NCBI RefSeq assembly: GCF_008632955.1
Contig: NZ_CP043959.1
Span: 1,054,001 to 1,118,000 of the forward strand
Direction: 5' to 3'
Source: Streptomyces tendae
GTDB taxonomy: Bacteria; Actinomycetota; Actinomycetes; Streptomycetales; Streptomycetaceae
Length of the DNA: 64,000 nt
Positions 55,998-63,514 of the stretch are shown here, in pieces. The notes beneath the pieces were generated by a model that was not told the origin of the DNA, ran no database searches, and worked only from the letters and a program-made list of their open reading frames with translations. Within the stretch, counting starts at the first letter, position 1. Every line of letters starts with the position of its first letter. The translations under genes and the position numbers were made by a program.

Positions 55998-57119
55998 TCA
56001 GAGCCAGCCGTTGCGCTTCAGCGTGCGGTGGATGCCGAGACAGAGGGCGACCGTGACGCCGAGGACCACCGGGTAGCCGTACTTCCAGTGGGTCTCCGGC
56101 ATGTAGTCGAAGTTCATGCCGTACACCCCGCAGACCATCGTCGGCACGGCGATGATCGCGGCCCACGAGGTGATCTTGCGCATGTCCTCGTTCTGCGCGA
56201 CGGACGCCTGCGCGAGGTTGGCCTGGAGGATGGAGTTCAGCAGCTCGTCGAAGCCGATGACCTGCTCCTGCACCCGGGCCACGTGGTCGGCGACGTCCCG
56301 GAAGTACTTCTGGATCTCCGGGTCGATCAGCCGCATCGGCCGCTCGCTGAGCAGCTGCATCGGCCGCAGCAACGGCGCCACGGCCCGCTTGAACTCCAGG
56401 ACCTCGCGCTTGAGTTGGTAGATCTCACCGGCGTCCGTGCCGCGCGGGGTGCCCTTGCGGCCGGGTGAGAAGACCTTCGTCTCGACCTCGTCGATGTCGT
56501 CCTGCATCGCGTCGGCGACCGCGATGTAGCCGTCCACCACGTGGTCGGCGATGGCGTGCAGCACGGCCGAGGGGCCTTTGGCCAGCAGTTCGGGGTCGTC
56601 CTGGAGGCGGTGCCGCAGGGCCCGCAGGGAACCCTGGCCGCCGTGCCGGACGGTGATGAAGAAGTCCCGGCCGGTGAAGCACATCACCTCGCCGGTCTCC
56701 ACGATCTCGCTGCTGGAGGAGACGCGGTCGTGGTCGAGGTAGTGGACGGTCTTGAAGACCGTGAACAGGGAGTCGTCGTAGCGCTCCAGCTTGGGCCGCT
56801 GGTGGGCCTGGACGGCGTCCTCCACGGCCAGCGGGTGCAGCCCGAACTCCGCGGCGATACCCGCGAATTCGGCCTCCGTCGGCTCGTGCAGGCCGATCCA
56901 GACGAAGCCCCCGTCGCGGCGCACCCGGCGCATCGCCTCCTGGGGGCCGAGCGGGCCGTCCTCGGTGTCCAGGCGGCGGCCGTCCCGGTAGACGGCGCAG
57001 TCGACGACGGCGGTGGCCGTCGCGGCGTCGCGCGTGGTGTCGTACGGGCCGCTCCCCTTGCGGAGCGAGATACGGGAGGCGGGACGGACCACGGCGCGCA
57101 GGTCGCGGATCATCGACAT
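55998..57119 (-). CDS. corA: CorA family divalent cation transporter
   Basis: 373 residues. Large N-terminal cytoplasmic domain (FVWIGLHEPTEAEFAGIAAEF, HPLAVEDAVQAHQRPKLERY), long stalk helices, and two C-terminal membrane helices with the pore signature GMN in VCGVYGMNFDYMPETHW near residue 335. It moves Mg2+ (and Co2+/Ni2+) inward. ATG with AAGGAG 8 nt upstream. The gene is preceded by an unusually long leader (to about 57530) with hairpins and a small ORF, so control at RNA level is possible. Confidence 0.93.
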   Translation of the reverse strand: MSMIRDLRAVVRPASRISLRKGSGPYDTTRDAATATAVVDCAVYRDGRRLDTEDGPLGPQEAMRRVRRDGGFVWIGLHEPTEAEFAGIAAEFGLHPLAVEDAVQAHQRPKLERYDDSLFTVFKTVHYLDHDRVSSSSEIVETGEVMCFTGRDFFITVRHGGQGSLRALRHRLQDDPELLAKGPSAVLHAIADHVVDGYIAVADAMQDDIDEVETKVFSPGRKGTPRGTDAGEIYQLKREVLEFKRAVAPLLRPMQLLSERPMRLIDPEIQKYFRDVADHVARVQEQVIGFDELLNSILQANLAQASVAQNEDMRKITSWAAIIAVPTMVCGVYGMNFDYMPETHWKYGYPVVLGVTVALCLGIHRTLKRNGWL

Positions 57120-57361
57120 GGCGGGCTCCTTCGCGAGCGGGCAACGAAAGGCGCCGGAACGACGGGTGGAACAACCCGGAATGAGGACGTCCTGGACTGC
57201 GGATGTTTGGCACGTCCACAAAGCGGGCAGCACCGCACCGTCGCGGTGGCGAGCTTCGTCGCTGATACAGCTACTGGGGCAGATCAGTCAGAACGAAACG
57301 AGTGCTCTTCCGATGAAGACGCGCGAAGCGAAAGGCGGGAGCCGAACGGGAAGCGGCTACC

Positions 57362-57409
57362 TCAGCGGGCGGAAGAGCGGGTGATACTGCACGGTCGACT
57401 TCGGTCCAT
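57362..57409 (-). CDS. Candidate 15-codon leader ORF upstream of corA
   Basis: ATG at 57409 with GGAGGAGG 10 nt upstream, encoding MDRSRPCSITRSSAR then TGA, ending 243 bp before corA on the same strand. Too short to judge by coding bias. A short translated leader before corA is known in Salmonella (corL); here the comparison is only by analogy. Confidence 0.35.
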   Translation of the reverse strand: MDRSRPCSITRSSAR

Positions 57410-57540
57410 GCCAGCCCCACCTCCTCCGGCCGGTCCCTCGTGAGGGACGATCGCGATCCCCTGAGGGGATTCCCCCCTTGAGCGGGGGTGCACACAGCGT
57501 TCGGGCAATAGTCGAGCGCGAGACGCGTGCTGCCCGAACC
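57410..57540. promoter_or_regulatory. Structured region of the corA leader and divergent promoter region
   Basis: Part of the 497 bp between corA (-) and the SUFU-like gene (+). It holds two hairpins (GTCCCTC/GAGGGAC at 57433-57448; ATCCCC/GGGGAT at 57456-57470). It also holds a long-spaced inverted repeat GTTCGGGCA...TGCCCGAAC (57499-57507 and 57531-57539), which could be an operator or fold in RNA. The rest of the region (57120-57361) shows nothing I recognise. Confidence 0.5.
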
Positions 57541-57616
57541 ACCGGCCAAGCGTATCAGCCGACTGCTGTGTCAAGGCTCTGCTTTGCCCGGTACTGACGA
57601 GTTCTATGCTCGCCCC

Positions 57617-58201
57617 ATGGCAGATGTTCTTCCTCTGGTCGAGGCCCGGCTGCGCACCGCGCTGGGCGAGCCGGACGCACGCGCGGCGGTCACCTTCCTG
57701 GGCACGGACCGCATCGAGGTGCTGCGCTTCCAGGAGGGGGACATCGTGCGCTACGCCACCCTCGGCATGTCCGCGCAGCCCATGGCGGACCCCACGGCCG
57801 TGATCGCGGACCCGGTCGCGGGCCCCCGCGCCGAGCTGGTGCTGTCGGTGCGCGGTGGCGCGGCCGACACCGACAAGGTGCTCCGCCCGCTCGCCGTACT
57901 GGCCGCGTCCCCGCAGGTCGAGGGGTTGGTCGTGGCCCCCGGCGCCTCGCTCGACGTCGGTGAACCGCTGTGGCCCGGTGCCCCGTTCACCTCGGTGCTG
58001 GTCGCCGAGCCGGGCGGCCTGGTCGAGGACCTCGAACTCGACGCGCCCCTGGAGCCCGTACGGTTCCTGCCGCTGCTGCCGATGACGCCCAACGAGGCCG
58101 CCTGGAAGCGGGTGCACGGCGCCCAGGCCCTCCAGGAGCGCTGGCTGAACCAGGGCACGGACCTCAGGGACCCGTCCCGGAAGTCCGTGCCGCTGGACTG
58201 A
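57617..58201 (+). CDS. Suppressor-of-fused (SUFU) domain protein
   Basis: 194 residues. The pattern RAELVLSVRGGAADTDKVLRPL, ASPQVEGLVVAPGASLDVGEPLWPG, FTSVLVAEPGGLVEDLELD and FLPLLPMTPNEAAWKRVHGAQ matches the bacterial SUFU family. No signal or membrane segment. Bacterial SUFU proteins are often toxin-immunity partners, but no toxin gene is adjacent. TATGCT ends 6 nt before the ATG, which lacks a Shine-Dalgarno, so it is probably leaderless. Confidence 0.8.
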   Translation: MADVLPLVEARLRTALGEPDARAAVTFLGTDRIEVLRFQEGDIVRYATLGMSAQPMADPTAVIADPVAGPRAELVLSVRGGAADTDKVLRPLAVLAASPQVEGLVVAPGASLDVGEPLWPGAPFTSVLVAEPGGLVEDLELDAPLEPVRFLPLLPMTPNEAAWKRVHGAQALQERWLNQGTDLRDPSRKSVPLD

Positions 58202-58281
58202 GCGCCGGAGCCGGCCCGGAGTGGGGCCCCGAAGTGGGGCCACCGGAGTGAGCAAGCTCACCAACGCCGTTGGCGCGTCGC

Positions 58282-59505
58282 TCAGTTGGCGAAGACGCCG
58301 ACCCCGTCCTCGGTGGCGTGCCGGGGCTGCTGCTCCTCGGCCTCCGCGGTGAGTGCCCGGCGCCGCACCAGCACCACCAGGGCGCCCAGCACCGCCGTCA
58401 CGGCCGCGACCACGAACGGCATCCGGGCGTCGGTCCACTCCTCGAGCTTCGGCGCGAAGAACGGCGCGGCGGCGGCCGCGAACCAGCGCACGAAGTTGTA
58501 CCCGGCGCTCGCCACCGGCCGCGGCGCCTCCGACACGCCGAGCGCCAGCTCCGTGTACACCGTGTTGTTCACGCCGATGAGGGCGCCCGACAGCACGGTG
58601 CAGACGACGGCCGTGGTGTGGTCGCCGTAGCCGAGCACCAGCACGTCCACCGCGAGCAGCACCAGCGAGCCGCCCAGCACCCGCAGCGAACCGAAGCGCT
58701 TCTGCAGCCGCGGCGCGACGATCACCGAGAAGACGGCGAGCAGCACGCCCCAGGCGAAGAACACCGCGCCGGAGCGGTAGGGGGTCATGTTCAGCACGAA
58801 CGGCGTGAAGGCCAGCACGGTGAAGAACGTGTAGTTGTAGAAGAACGCCGAGACCGCCGCGGAGGCCAGCCCGCCGTGCCCGAGCGCCTTGATCGGGTCC
58901 AGCAGGGAGGTCTTGCGGGCCGGACGGGGCTGCTCCTTGAGGAACACCGAGATGCACACGAAGCCGACGGCCATCAGGAAGGCCGTGCCGAAGAACGGGT
59001 AGCGCCAGCTCGCGTCGCCGAGCACCGCGCCCAGCAGCGGGCCGCAGGCCATGCCGAGGCCGAGGGCCGACTCGTAGAGCAGGATGGCCGCCGAACTGCC
59101 GCCGGCCGCCGCGCCGACGATCACCGCGAGGGCGGTGGAGACGAACAGGGCGTTGCCCAGTCCCCAGCCGGCCCGGAAGCCGACCAGCTCGCCGACCGAT
59201 CCCGAGGTACCGGAGAGCCCGGCGAACACCACGACCAGGGCCAGGCCCAGCAGCAGCGTCTTGCGCCCGCCGATGCGGCTGGAGACGAAGCCGGTCACCA
59301 GCATCGCCAGCGCGGTGATCAGGAAGTACGACGTGAACAGCAGGGAGACCTGGCCGGCGGTGGCGTCGAGGCCCTCGGCGATGGACGGCAGGATCGGGTC
59401 GACGAGCCCGATGCCCATGAAGGCGACGACGGACGCACCGGCGGTCGCCCACACGGCTTTCGGCTGCCTGAGAATGCTGCCCGATCCCGTGTCGATGGGG
59501 TCCAT
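58282..59505 (-). CDS. MFS efflux transporter (DHA type)
   Basis: 407 residues, twelve membrane helices. Helix 1 is near residue 20 (WATAGASVVAFMGIGLVDPILPSIA), and motif A-like GRKTLLLG lies in loop 2-3 (SSRIGGRKTLLLGLAL). The drug:H+ antiporter-like motif near helix 5 (YESALGLGMACGPLLGAVLG) matches motif C (GxxxGPxxGG-like). Substrate unknown; probably a drug or metabolite exporter. The ATG with TTGGAGCACCC upstream was chosen. It is preceded at 59576 by a palindrome typical of MarR operators, but no MarR gene is in the window. Confidence 0.88.
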   Translation of the reverse strand: MDPIDTGSGSILRQPKAVWATAGASVVAFMGIGLVDPILPSIAEGLDATAGQVSLLFTSYFLITALAMLVTGFVSSRIGGRKTLLLGLALVVVFAGLSGTSGSVGELVGFRAGWGLGNALFVSTALAVIVGAAAGGSSAAILLYESALGLGMACGPLLGAVLGDASWRYPFFGTAFLMAVGFVCISVFLKEQPRPARKTSLLDPIKALGHGGLASAAVSAFFYNYTFFTVLAFTPFVLNMTPYRSGAVFFAWGVLLAVFSVIVAPRLQKRFGSLRVLGGSLVLLAVDVLVLGYGDHTTAVVCTVLSGALIGVNNTVYTELALGVSEAPRPVASAGYNFVRWFAAAAAPFFAPKLEEWTDARMPFVVAAVTAVLGALVVLVRRRALTAEAEEQQPRHATEDGVGVFAN

Positions 59506-59575
59506 GGGTGCTCCAATCCCGGGATGTGGAGGGGTGCCGGAGGATCGGCGACTAATGGTTGGCGTATGCACACAG

Positions 59576-59591
59576 TAGCTTAGCCAAGCTA
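59576..59591. promoter_or_regulatory. Inverted repeat TAGCTT-AGCC-AAGCTA, candidate MarR-type operator
   Basis: 16-bp perfect inverted repeat with a 4-bp centre, 71 bp upstream of the MFS start and in the only AT-rich stretch between the two divergent genes. Confidence 0.6.
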
Positions 59592-59691
59592 ATTAATGCA
59601 AACTACATCTATTTCGTCCGTGGCCTGCGGTTCCCTCCGGACGGGTGATCGTCCTTGACGTGGCGCGGCGGAGCTAGGACCGTGGGGCTCT

Positions 59692-60333
59692 ATGAGGGGC
59701 GAACCCAGTTGCCCGAAGTGCGGTGGCCGGGTCAGGGCTCCCGGCCTCTTCTCGGATGCCTGGCAGTGCGACGTGCACGGCACCGTGCACCCGCTGCAGC
59801 CCGTGATACCGCCGAGTGTCGAAGCCCTCGAAGTCGTCGTGCACCGCACCAAGGTGCCGGTGTGGATGCCGTGGCCGCTGCCGGTGGGCTGGCTCTTCAC
59901 CGGGGTGGCCTCCGCGGGCGACGACCGCAGCGGGGGCCGTGCGACGGCCGTCGCCTGCACCGGCCCCGGACCGCTCGGCGGGATGGGTGAGATGATCCTG
60001 GTCGCCGAGGAACTCGGCGTCGGCCTGGGCGCGCGGTACGCGGGCATCGACGGCCCCGACCCCGGACCCTCCATGGACGTCGAGAAGCCGCCCCAGGCCA
60101 AGGTGCTCGCCGTCGGCCGGCCGACCCCCCTCTGGCACGTGTCCGGCACGCCGGACGACCGGGCCGTGTTCGCGGGCGAGGCGCTCGGCCTGTGGCTGTG
60201 GGCCGTGGTGTGGCCCGAGAAGTCGGGCCTGCTGATGTACGACGAGCTGGTGCTCGCCGACCTGCGGGACGCCGGTGCCGAGGTGGAGCTGGTGCCCTGC
60301 GGCGCCCTGTCGCCGCGGCTGCTGGAGGCGTAG
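59692..60333 (+). CDS. Zinc-ribbon protein of unknown function (DUF6758-like)
   Basis: 213 residues. A zinc ribbon at the N-terminus (CPKCGGRVRAPG with CDVHG) is followed by a globular region (PVWMPWPLPVGWLFTGVA, ATAVACTGPGPLGG, GMGEMILVAEELGVGLGARY) of mixed alpha/beta. No membrane helix. I recall a Streptomyces family (DUF6758) with this layout, not verified. TAGGAC lies 11 nt before the ATG; no good ribosome site. Confidence 0.75.
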   Translation: MRGEPSCPKCGGRVRAPGLFSDAWQCDVHGTVHPLQPVIPPSVEALEVVVHRTKVPVWMPWPLPVGWLFTGVASAGDDRSGGRATAVACTGPGPLGGMGEMILVAEELGVGLGARYAGIDGPDPGPSMDVEKPPQAKVLAVGRPTPLWHVSGTPDDRAVFAGEALGLWLWAVVWPEKSGLLMYDELVLADLRDAGAEVELVPCGALSPRLLEA

Positions 60334-60377
60334 TCCGCCCGCCTCGGGTTGTAGGGGGCGCATGCCGGGTGCGGGTG

Positions 60378-60408
60378 TGACAGGAGCGGCCGGAAATCCG
60401 GTTATCCT
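60378..60408 (+). promoter_or_regulatory. Probable promoter of the PHP gene
   Basis: TGACAG (60378-60383) and TATCCT (60403-60408), 19-bp spacer, giving a leader of about 35 nt before the GTG at 60450. Confidence 0.45.
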
Positions 60409-60449
60409 GGAGCGTCCTCATCCGTCCGTCACGCTTGGAGTAACGCGTC

Positions 60450-61307
60450 GTGCGCATCGACCTGCACACCCACTCCACCGCGTCCGACGGCACGGACACC
60501 CCGGCCGAACTGGTCCGCAAGGCCGCGTCCGCCGGTCTCGACGTCGTCGCCCTGACCGACCACGACACCACGCGCGGCCACGCCGAGGCCCTCGCGGCGC
60601 TGCCGCCCGGCATCACCCTGGTCACCGGCGCCGAACTCTCCTGCCGGCTCGACGGCATCAGCATGCACATGCTGGCCTACCTGTTCGACCCCGAGGAGCC
60701 CGCGCTGCTCGCGGAGCGTGAGCTGGTCCGGGACGACCGGGTGCCGCGGGCCAAGGGCATGATCACCAAGCTGAACGAGCTGGGCGTCCCGGTCACCTGG
60801 GAGCAGGTCGCGCGGATCGCCGGCGACGGCTCGGTGGGGCGCCCGCACGTGGCGAGCGCGCTCGTCGAACTGGGCGTCGTGGCGAGTGTGAGCGACGCCT
60901 TCACCCCGGAATGGCTGGCCGACGGCGGCCGGGCGTACATGCCGAAGCACGAGACCGACCCCTTCGCGGCCCTGCGGCTGGTCAAGAACGCCGGCGGGGT
61001 CGCCGTCCTCGCGCACCCGGCCGCGAGCAAGCGGGGCCGGACCGTGCCGGAGTCCGCGATCGCGTCGCTGGCCGAGACGGGGCTCGACGGCATCGAGGTC
61101 GACCACATGGACCACGACCCCGCGACGCGGGCGCGACTGCGCGGCCTGGCGGGCGAGGTGGGCCTGCTGACGACCGGGTCGAGCGACTACCACGGCAGCC
61201 GGAAGACCTGCGTCCTCGGCGAGTTCACCACGGACCCCGAGGTCTACGGCGAGATCACCCGGCGGGCGACCGGGGCGTTCCCGGTGCCGGGGACCGGCGG
61301 GGCCTGA
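60450..61307 (+). CDS. PHP domain metal-dependent phosphoesterase (YciV/RnaAM-like)
   Basis: 285 residues from a GTG with TGGAG upstream. PHP metal motifs: RIDLHTHSTASDGTDTP at the N-terminus, VALTDHDTTRGHAEA, TGAELSC, LAHPAASKRGR and TGSSDYHGSRK. The family member YciV/RNase AM is a 5'-3' nucleotidase/exonuclease; others hydrolyse 3',5'-bisphosphonucleotides. Likely a nucleotide phosphoesterase. Confidence 0.9.
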   Translation: MRIDLHTHSTASDGTDTPAELVRKAASAGLDVVALTDHDTTRGHAEALAALPPGITLVTGAELSCRLDGISMHMLAYLFDPEEPALLAERELVRDDRVPRAKGMITKLNELGVPVTWEQVARIAGDGSVGRPHVASALVELGVVASVSDAFTPEWLADGGRAYMPKHETDPFAALRLVKNAGGVAVLAHPAASKRGRTVPESAIASLAETGLDGIEVDHMDHDPATRARLRGLAGEVGLLTTGSSDYHGSRKTCVLGEFTTDPEVYGEITRRATGAFPVPGTGGA

Positions 61308-61367
61308 GCCCCGTACCCGCGCCTCACCCTTCTTCGCTCACCCTTTTCGTACTCGCGCAAGGCAGTC

Positions 61368-61973
61368 ATGTTCGACGTCGCCGTCTTCGGCTCTCTCTTC
61401 CTGACCCTTTTTGTCATCATGGATCCCCCCGGGATCACCCCGATCTTCCTCGCGCTGACCGCGGGCCGCCCGGCCAAGGTCCAGCGGCGCATGGCCTTCC
61501 AGGCCGTCTGTGTGGCGGGCGGTGTGATCACCGTCTTCGGGCTGCTCGGCCATCAGATCCTCGACTACCTGCACGTCTCCGTCCCGGCGCTGATGATCGC
61601 CGGCGGTCTGCTGCTCCTGCTGATCGCGCTCGACCTGCTCACCGGCAAGACCGACGAGCCCCAGCAGACCAAGGACGTCAACGTCGCGCTGGTACCGCTG
61701 GGCATGCCGCTGCTGGCCGGGCCGGGCGCGATCGTGTCGGTCATCCTCGCCGTGCAGAAGGCCGACAGCGTCACGGGGCAGGTGTCGGTGTGGGCGGCGA
61801 TCCTCGCCATCCACGTCGTCCTGTGGCTGGTGATGCGGTACTCGCTGCTGATCATCCGGGTCATCAAGGACGGCGGGGTCGTCCTGGTGACGCGGCTGGC
61901 GGGCATGATGCTCTCCGCCATCGCCGTGCAGCAGATCATCAACGGCGTGACCCAGGTGATCCAGGGCGCCTGA
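61368..61973 (+). CDS. MarC family integral membrane protein
   Basis: 201 residues, six hydrophobic segments. The MarC pattern FLTLFVIMDPPGITPIFLALT, GLLLLLIALDLLTGK, and VPLGMPLLAGPGAIVSVIL is clear, including the PLxxGPG signature. Family function is unknown (no proven link to multidrug resistance). It starts 60 bp after the PHP gene, on the same strand. Confidence 0.9.
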   Translation: MFDVAVFGSLFLTLFVIMDPPGITPIFLALTAGRPAKVQRRMAFQAVCVAGGVITVFGLLGHQILDYLHVSVPALMIAGGLLLLLIALDLLTGKTDEPQQTKDVNVALVPLGMPLLAGPGAIVSVILAVQKADSVTGQVSVWAAILAIHVVLWLVMRYSLLIIRVIKDGGVVLVTRLAGMMLSAIAVQQIINGVTQVIQGA

Positions 61974-62089
61974 CGAGGACCGCCGGACACACCGGAGCCC
62001 CCGTACCCAAGGTGGTACGGGGGCTCCTCATGCATGCGTACAGTGCACCGGGACGCGGCGCGTGCCGCCGCGGGACCGCGGTACGGGAG

Positions 62090-62242
62090 TTACGAGGCCG
62101 GGGTGTCGGCCGGGCGGATCCACAGACGCTGCCCTACAGCGGCGGCCTGCTGAACGATGCGGTTGACGGAGGCGGCGTCCACAACGGTCGAGTCCACGGT
62201 GGTGCCGTCGACGTCGTCGAGTCGCATGATTTCGAAGCGCAA
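62090..62242 (-). CDS. Conserved small protein, 50 aa, TTG start
   Basis: Starts at a TTG with GGGAG 6 nt upstream and ends TAA at 62090-62092. The protein reads MRFEIMRLDDVDGTTVDSTV, then VDAASVNRIVQQAAAVGQRL, ending WIRPADTPAS. Third codon positions are strongly G/C and the frame has no rare codons, so it is a real gene. I recall near-identical short proteins in other Streptomyces, not verified. Function unknown. The upstream region has a direct repeat that may control it. Confidence 0.8.
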   Translation of the reverse strand: MRFEIMRLDDVDGTTVDSTVVDAASVNRIVQQAAAVGQRLWIRPADTPAS

Positions 62243-62328
62243 GGGCTTCTCCCTTCGTCTGGTCATCCTCCTGAAGGAGAACTACTGGGTGGAGGCACAC
62301 GGGACCGGACGGGCCCGTGTTCCGTGAC

Positions 62329-62353
62329 TGGTGCAACGAGCTGTGTGGTGCAA
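62329..62353. repeat. Direct repeat TGGTGCAA, two copies 17 bp apart
   Basis: Copies at 62329-62336 and 62346-62353, in the promoter region between the 50-aa gene (-) and the NYN gene (+), just before a low-GC stretch (GGAAATTTTTCGATCGAC). Possible activator site. The remaining 110 bp up to the NYN gene show only this AT-rich stretch. Confidence 0.5.
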
Positions 62354-62471
62354 ACATTCCCTACGCTAAGGAAATTTTTCGATCGACTAAATACTGACCA
62401 GTAAGTGTTTCGAGGGAGACCGACCGGGACCGGTTGTGTTCGTAGCGTGACCAGCGGGACAATGTGAGGTG

Positions 62472-63365
62472 ATGAACGACGACCTCGCGGCACTGCACGC
62501 CCGTATCGACCGCACGAACGAGCTGCTCCAGCGCATGCTCGCCGAGGTGGCCAAGACGCCCTCGACCCACGCGATCTTCGTGGACGCCGGCTACCTCTAC
62601 GCGGCTGCCGGGCGGCTCGTCGCCGGGACGGAGGACCGCCGCGCCTTCGACCTCGACGCCGAAGGGCTCATCGACGCGCTCATCGACCGCGCCCGCACCG
62701 TCTTCGCCGACAGCAGGCTGCTGCGCGTCTACTGGTACGACGGCGCCCGGCGCCGCATCCACACCGCCGAGCAGCAGACCATCGCCGAGCTGCCCGACGT
62801 CAAGGTCCGCCTCGGCAACCTCAACGCCAACAACCAGCAGAAGGGCGTCGACTCCCTGATCCGCTCGGATCTGGAGTCGCTGGCCCGGCACCGCGCCATC
62901 AGCGACGCGGCCCTGCTCGGCGGCGACGAGGACTTGGTCTCCGCCGTCGAGGCCGCCCAGGGATACGGCGCCCGCGTCCACCTGTGGGGCATCGAGGCGC
63001 CCGAGGGCCGCAACCAGGCCGAGCCGCTGCTCTGGGAGGTCGACAGCCAGCGCACCCTCGACCTCGACTTCTTCAAGCCGTACGTCTCCCGGCGCACGGC
63101 GTCCGCCTACGAGCCGGCGGCCGGCCGGCCCACCCGGGAGGACGTCCGCTTCGTCGGCGCGCAGATCGCCGCGAAGTGGCTGGTCTCCCGCGGCCGGGAC
63201 ACCATGATGGAACTCCTCCCCGGCCACCCCTACCTGCCCGGCTCGGTCGACCAGGACCTGCTGGTCGAGGCGGAGGGCCTCCTCCAGTACTCCCTCCGCG
63301 GCCAGGCGGACCTCCGCCGCTCCCTCCGCGACGGCTTCTGGGACCACCTGCAGGCGCAGTACTAG
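62472..63365 (+). CDS. NYN-domain (PIN-like) putative RNase
   Basis: 297 residues. The NYN/PIN nuclease acidic residues are visible: IFVDAGYLYAAAGRL near residue 37, VYWYDGARRR near residue 92, KGVDSLIRSDLESLARH near residue 125 and LLGGDEDLVSAVEAAQGYG near residue 150. The C-terminal half (ARGRPTREDVRFVGAQIAAKW-like region, then LPGSVDQDLLVEAEGLL) is helical. NYN proteins are usually RNA-processing nucleases. ATG at 62472 chosen over the GTG immediately before it, since GAGG sits better for the ATG. Confidence 0.88.
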   Translation: MNDDLAALHARIDRTNELLQRMLAEVAKTPSTHAIFVDAGYLYAAAGRLVAGTEDRRAFDLDAEGLIDALIDRARTVFADSRLLRVYWYDGARRRIHTAEQQTIAELPDVKVRLGNLNANNQQKGVDSLIRSDLESLARHRAISDAALLGGDEDLVSAVEAAQGYGARVHLWGIEAPEGRNQAEPLLWEVDSQRTLDLDFFKPYVSRRTASAYEPAAGRPTREDVRFVGAQIAAKWLVSRGRDTMMELLPGHPYLPGSVDQDLLVEAEGLLQYSLRGQADLRRSLRDGFWDHLQAQY

Positions 63366-63394
63366 ACGCCGACATTCGGCCCACCCGGTGCCAA

Positions 63395-63506
63395 GGTTCG
63401 CTGCGCCTCGTGGTGAGGGTTCGCGCGCGTCTCGTGGTGAGGGTTCGCGCGCGTCTCGTGATGAGGGTCCGTGCGCGCCTCGTGGTGAGGTTCGCGCGCT
63501 TCGAGG
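63395..63506. repeat. 24-bp tandem repeat, about 4.5 copies
   Basis: Units at 63395-63417 (23 bp), 63418-63441, 63442-63465, 63466-63489 and a partial copy to 63506. Unit GGTTCGCGCGCGTCTCGTGG plus TGAG, with a few substitutions between copies. It sits between the convergent NYN and lipoprotein genes. Confidence 0.9.
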
Positions 63507-63514
63507 GGCGCCGG

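Noticed and set aside
57120..57616. Possible tRNA or known riboswitch between corA and the SUFU-like gene
   Set aside because: No cloverleaf with TTCGA arm and no M-box core could be found by eye.
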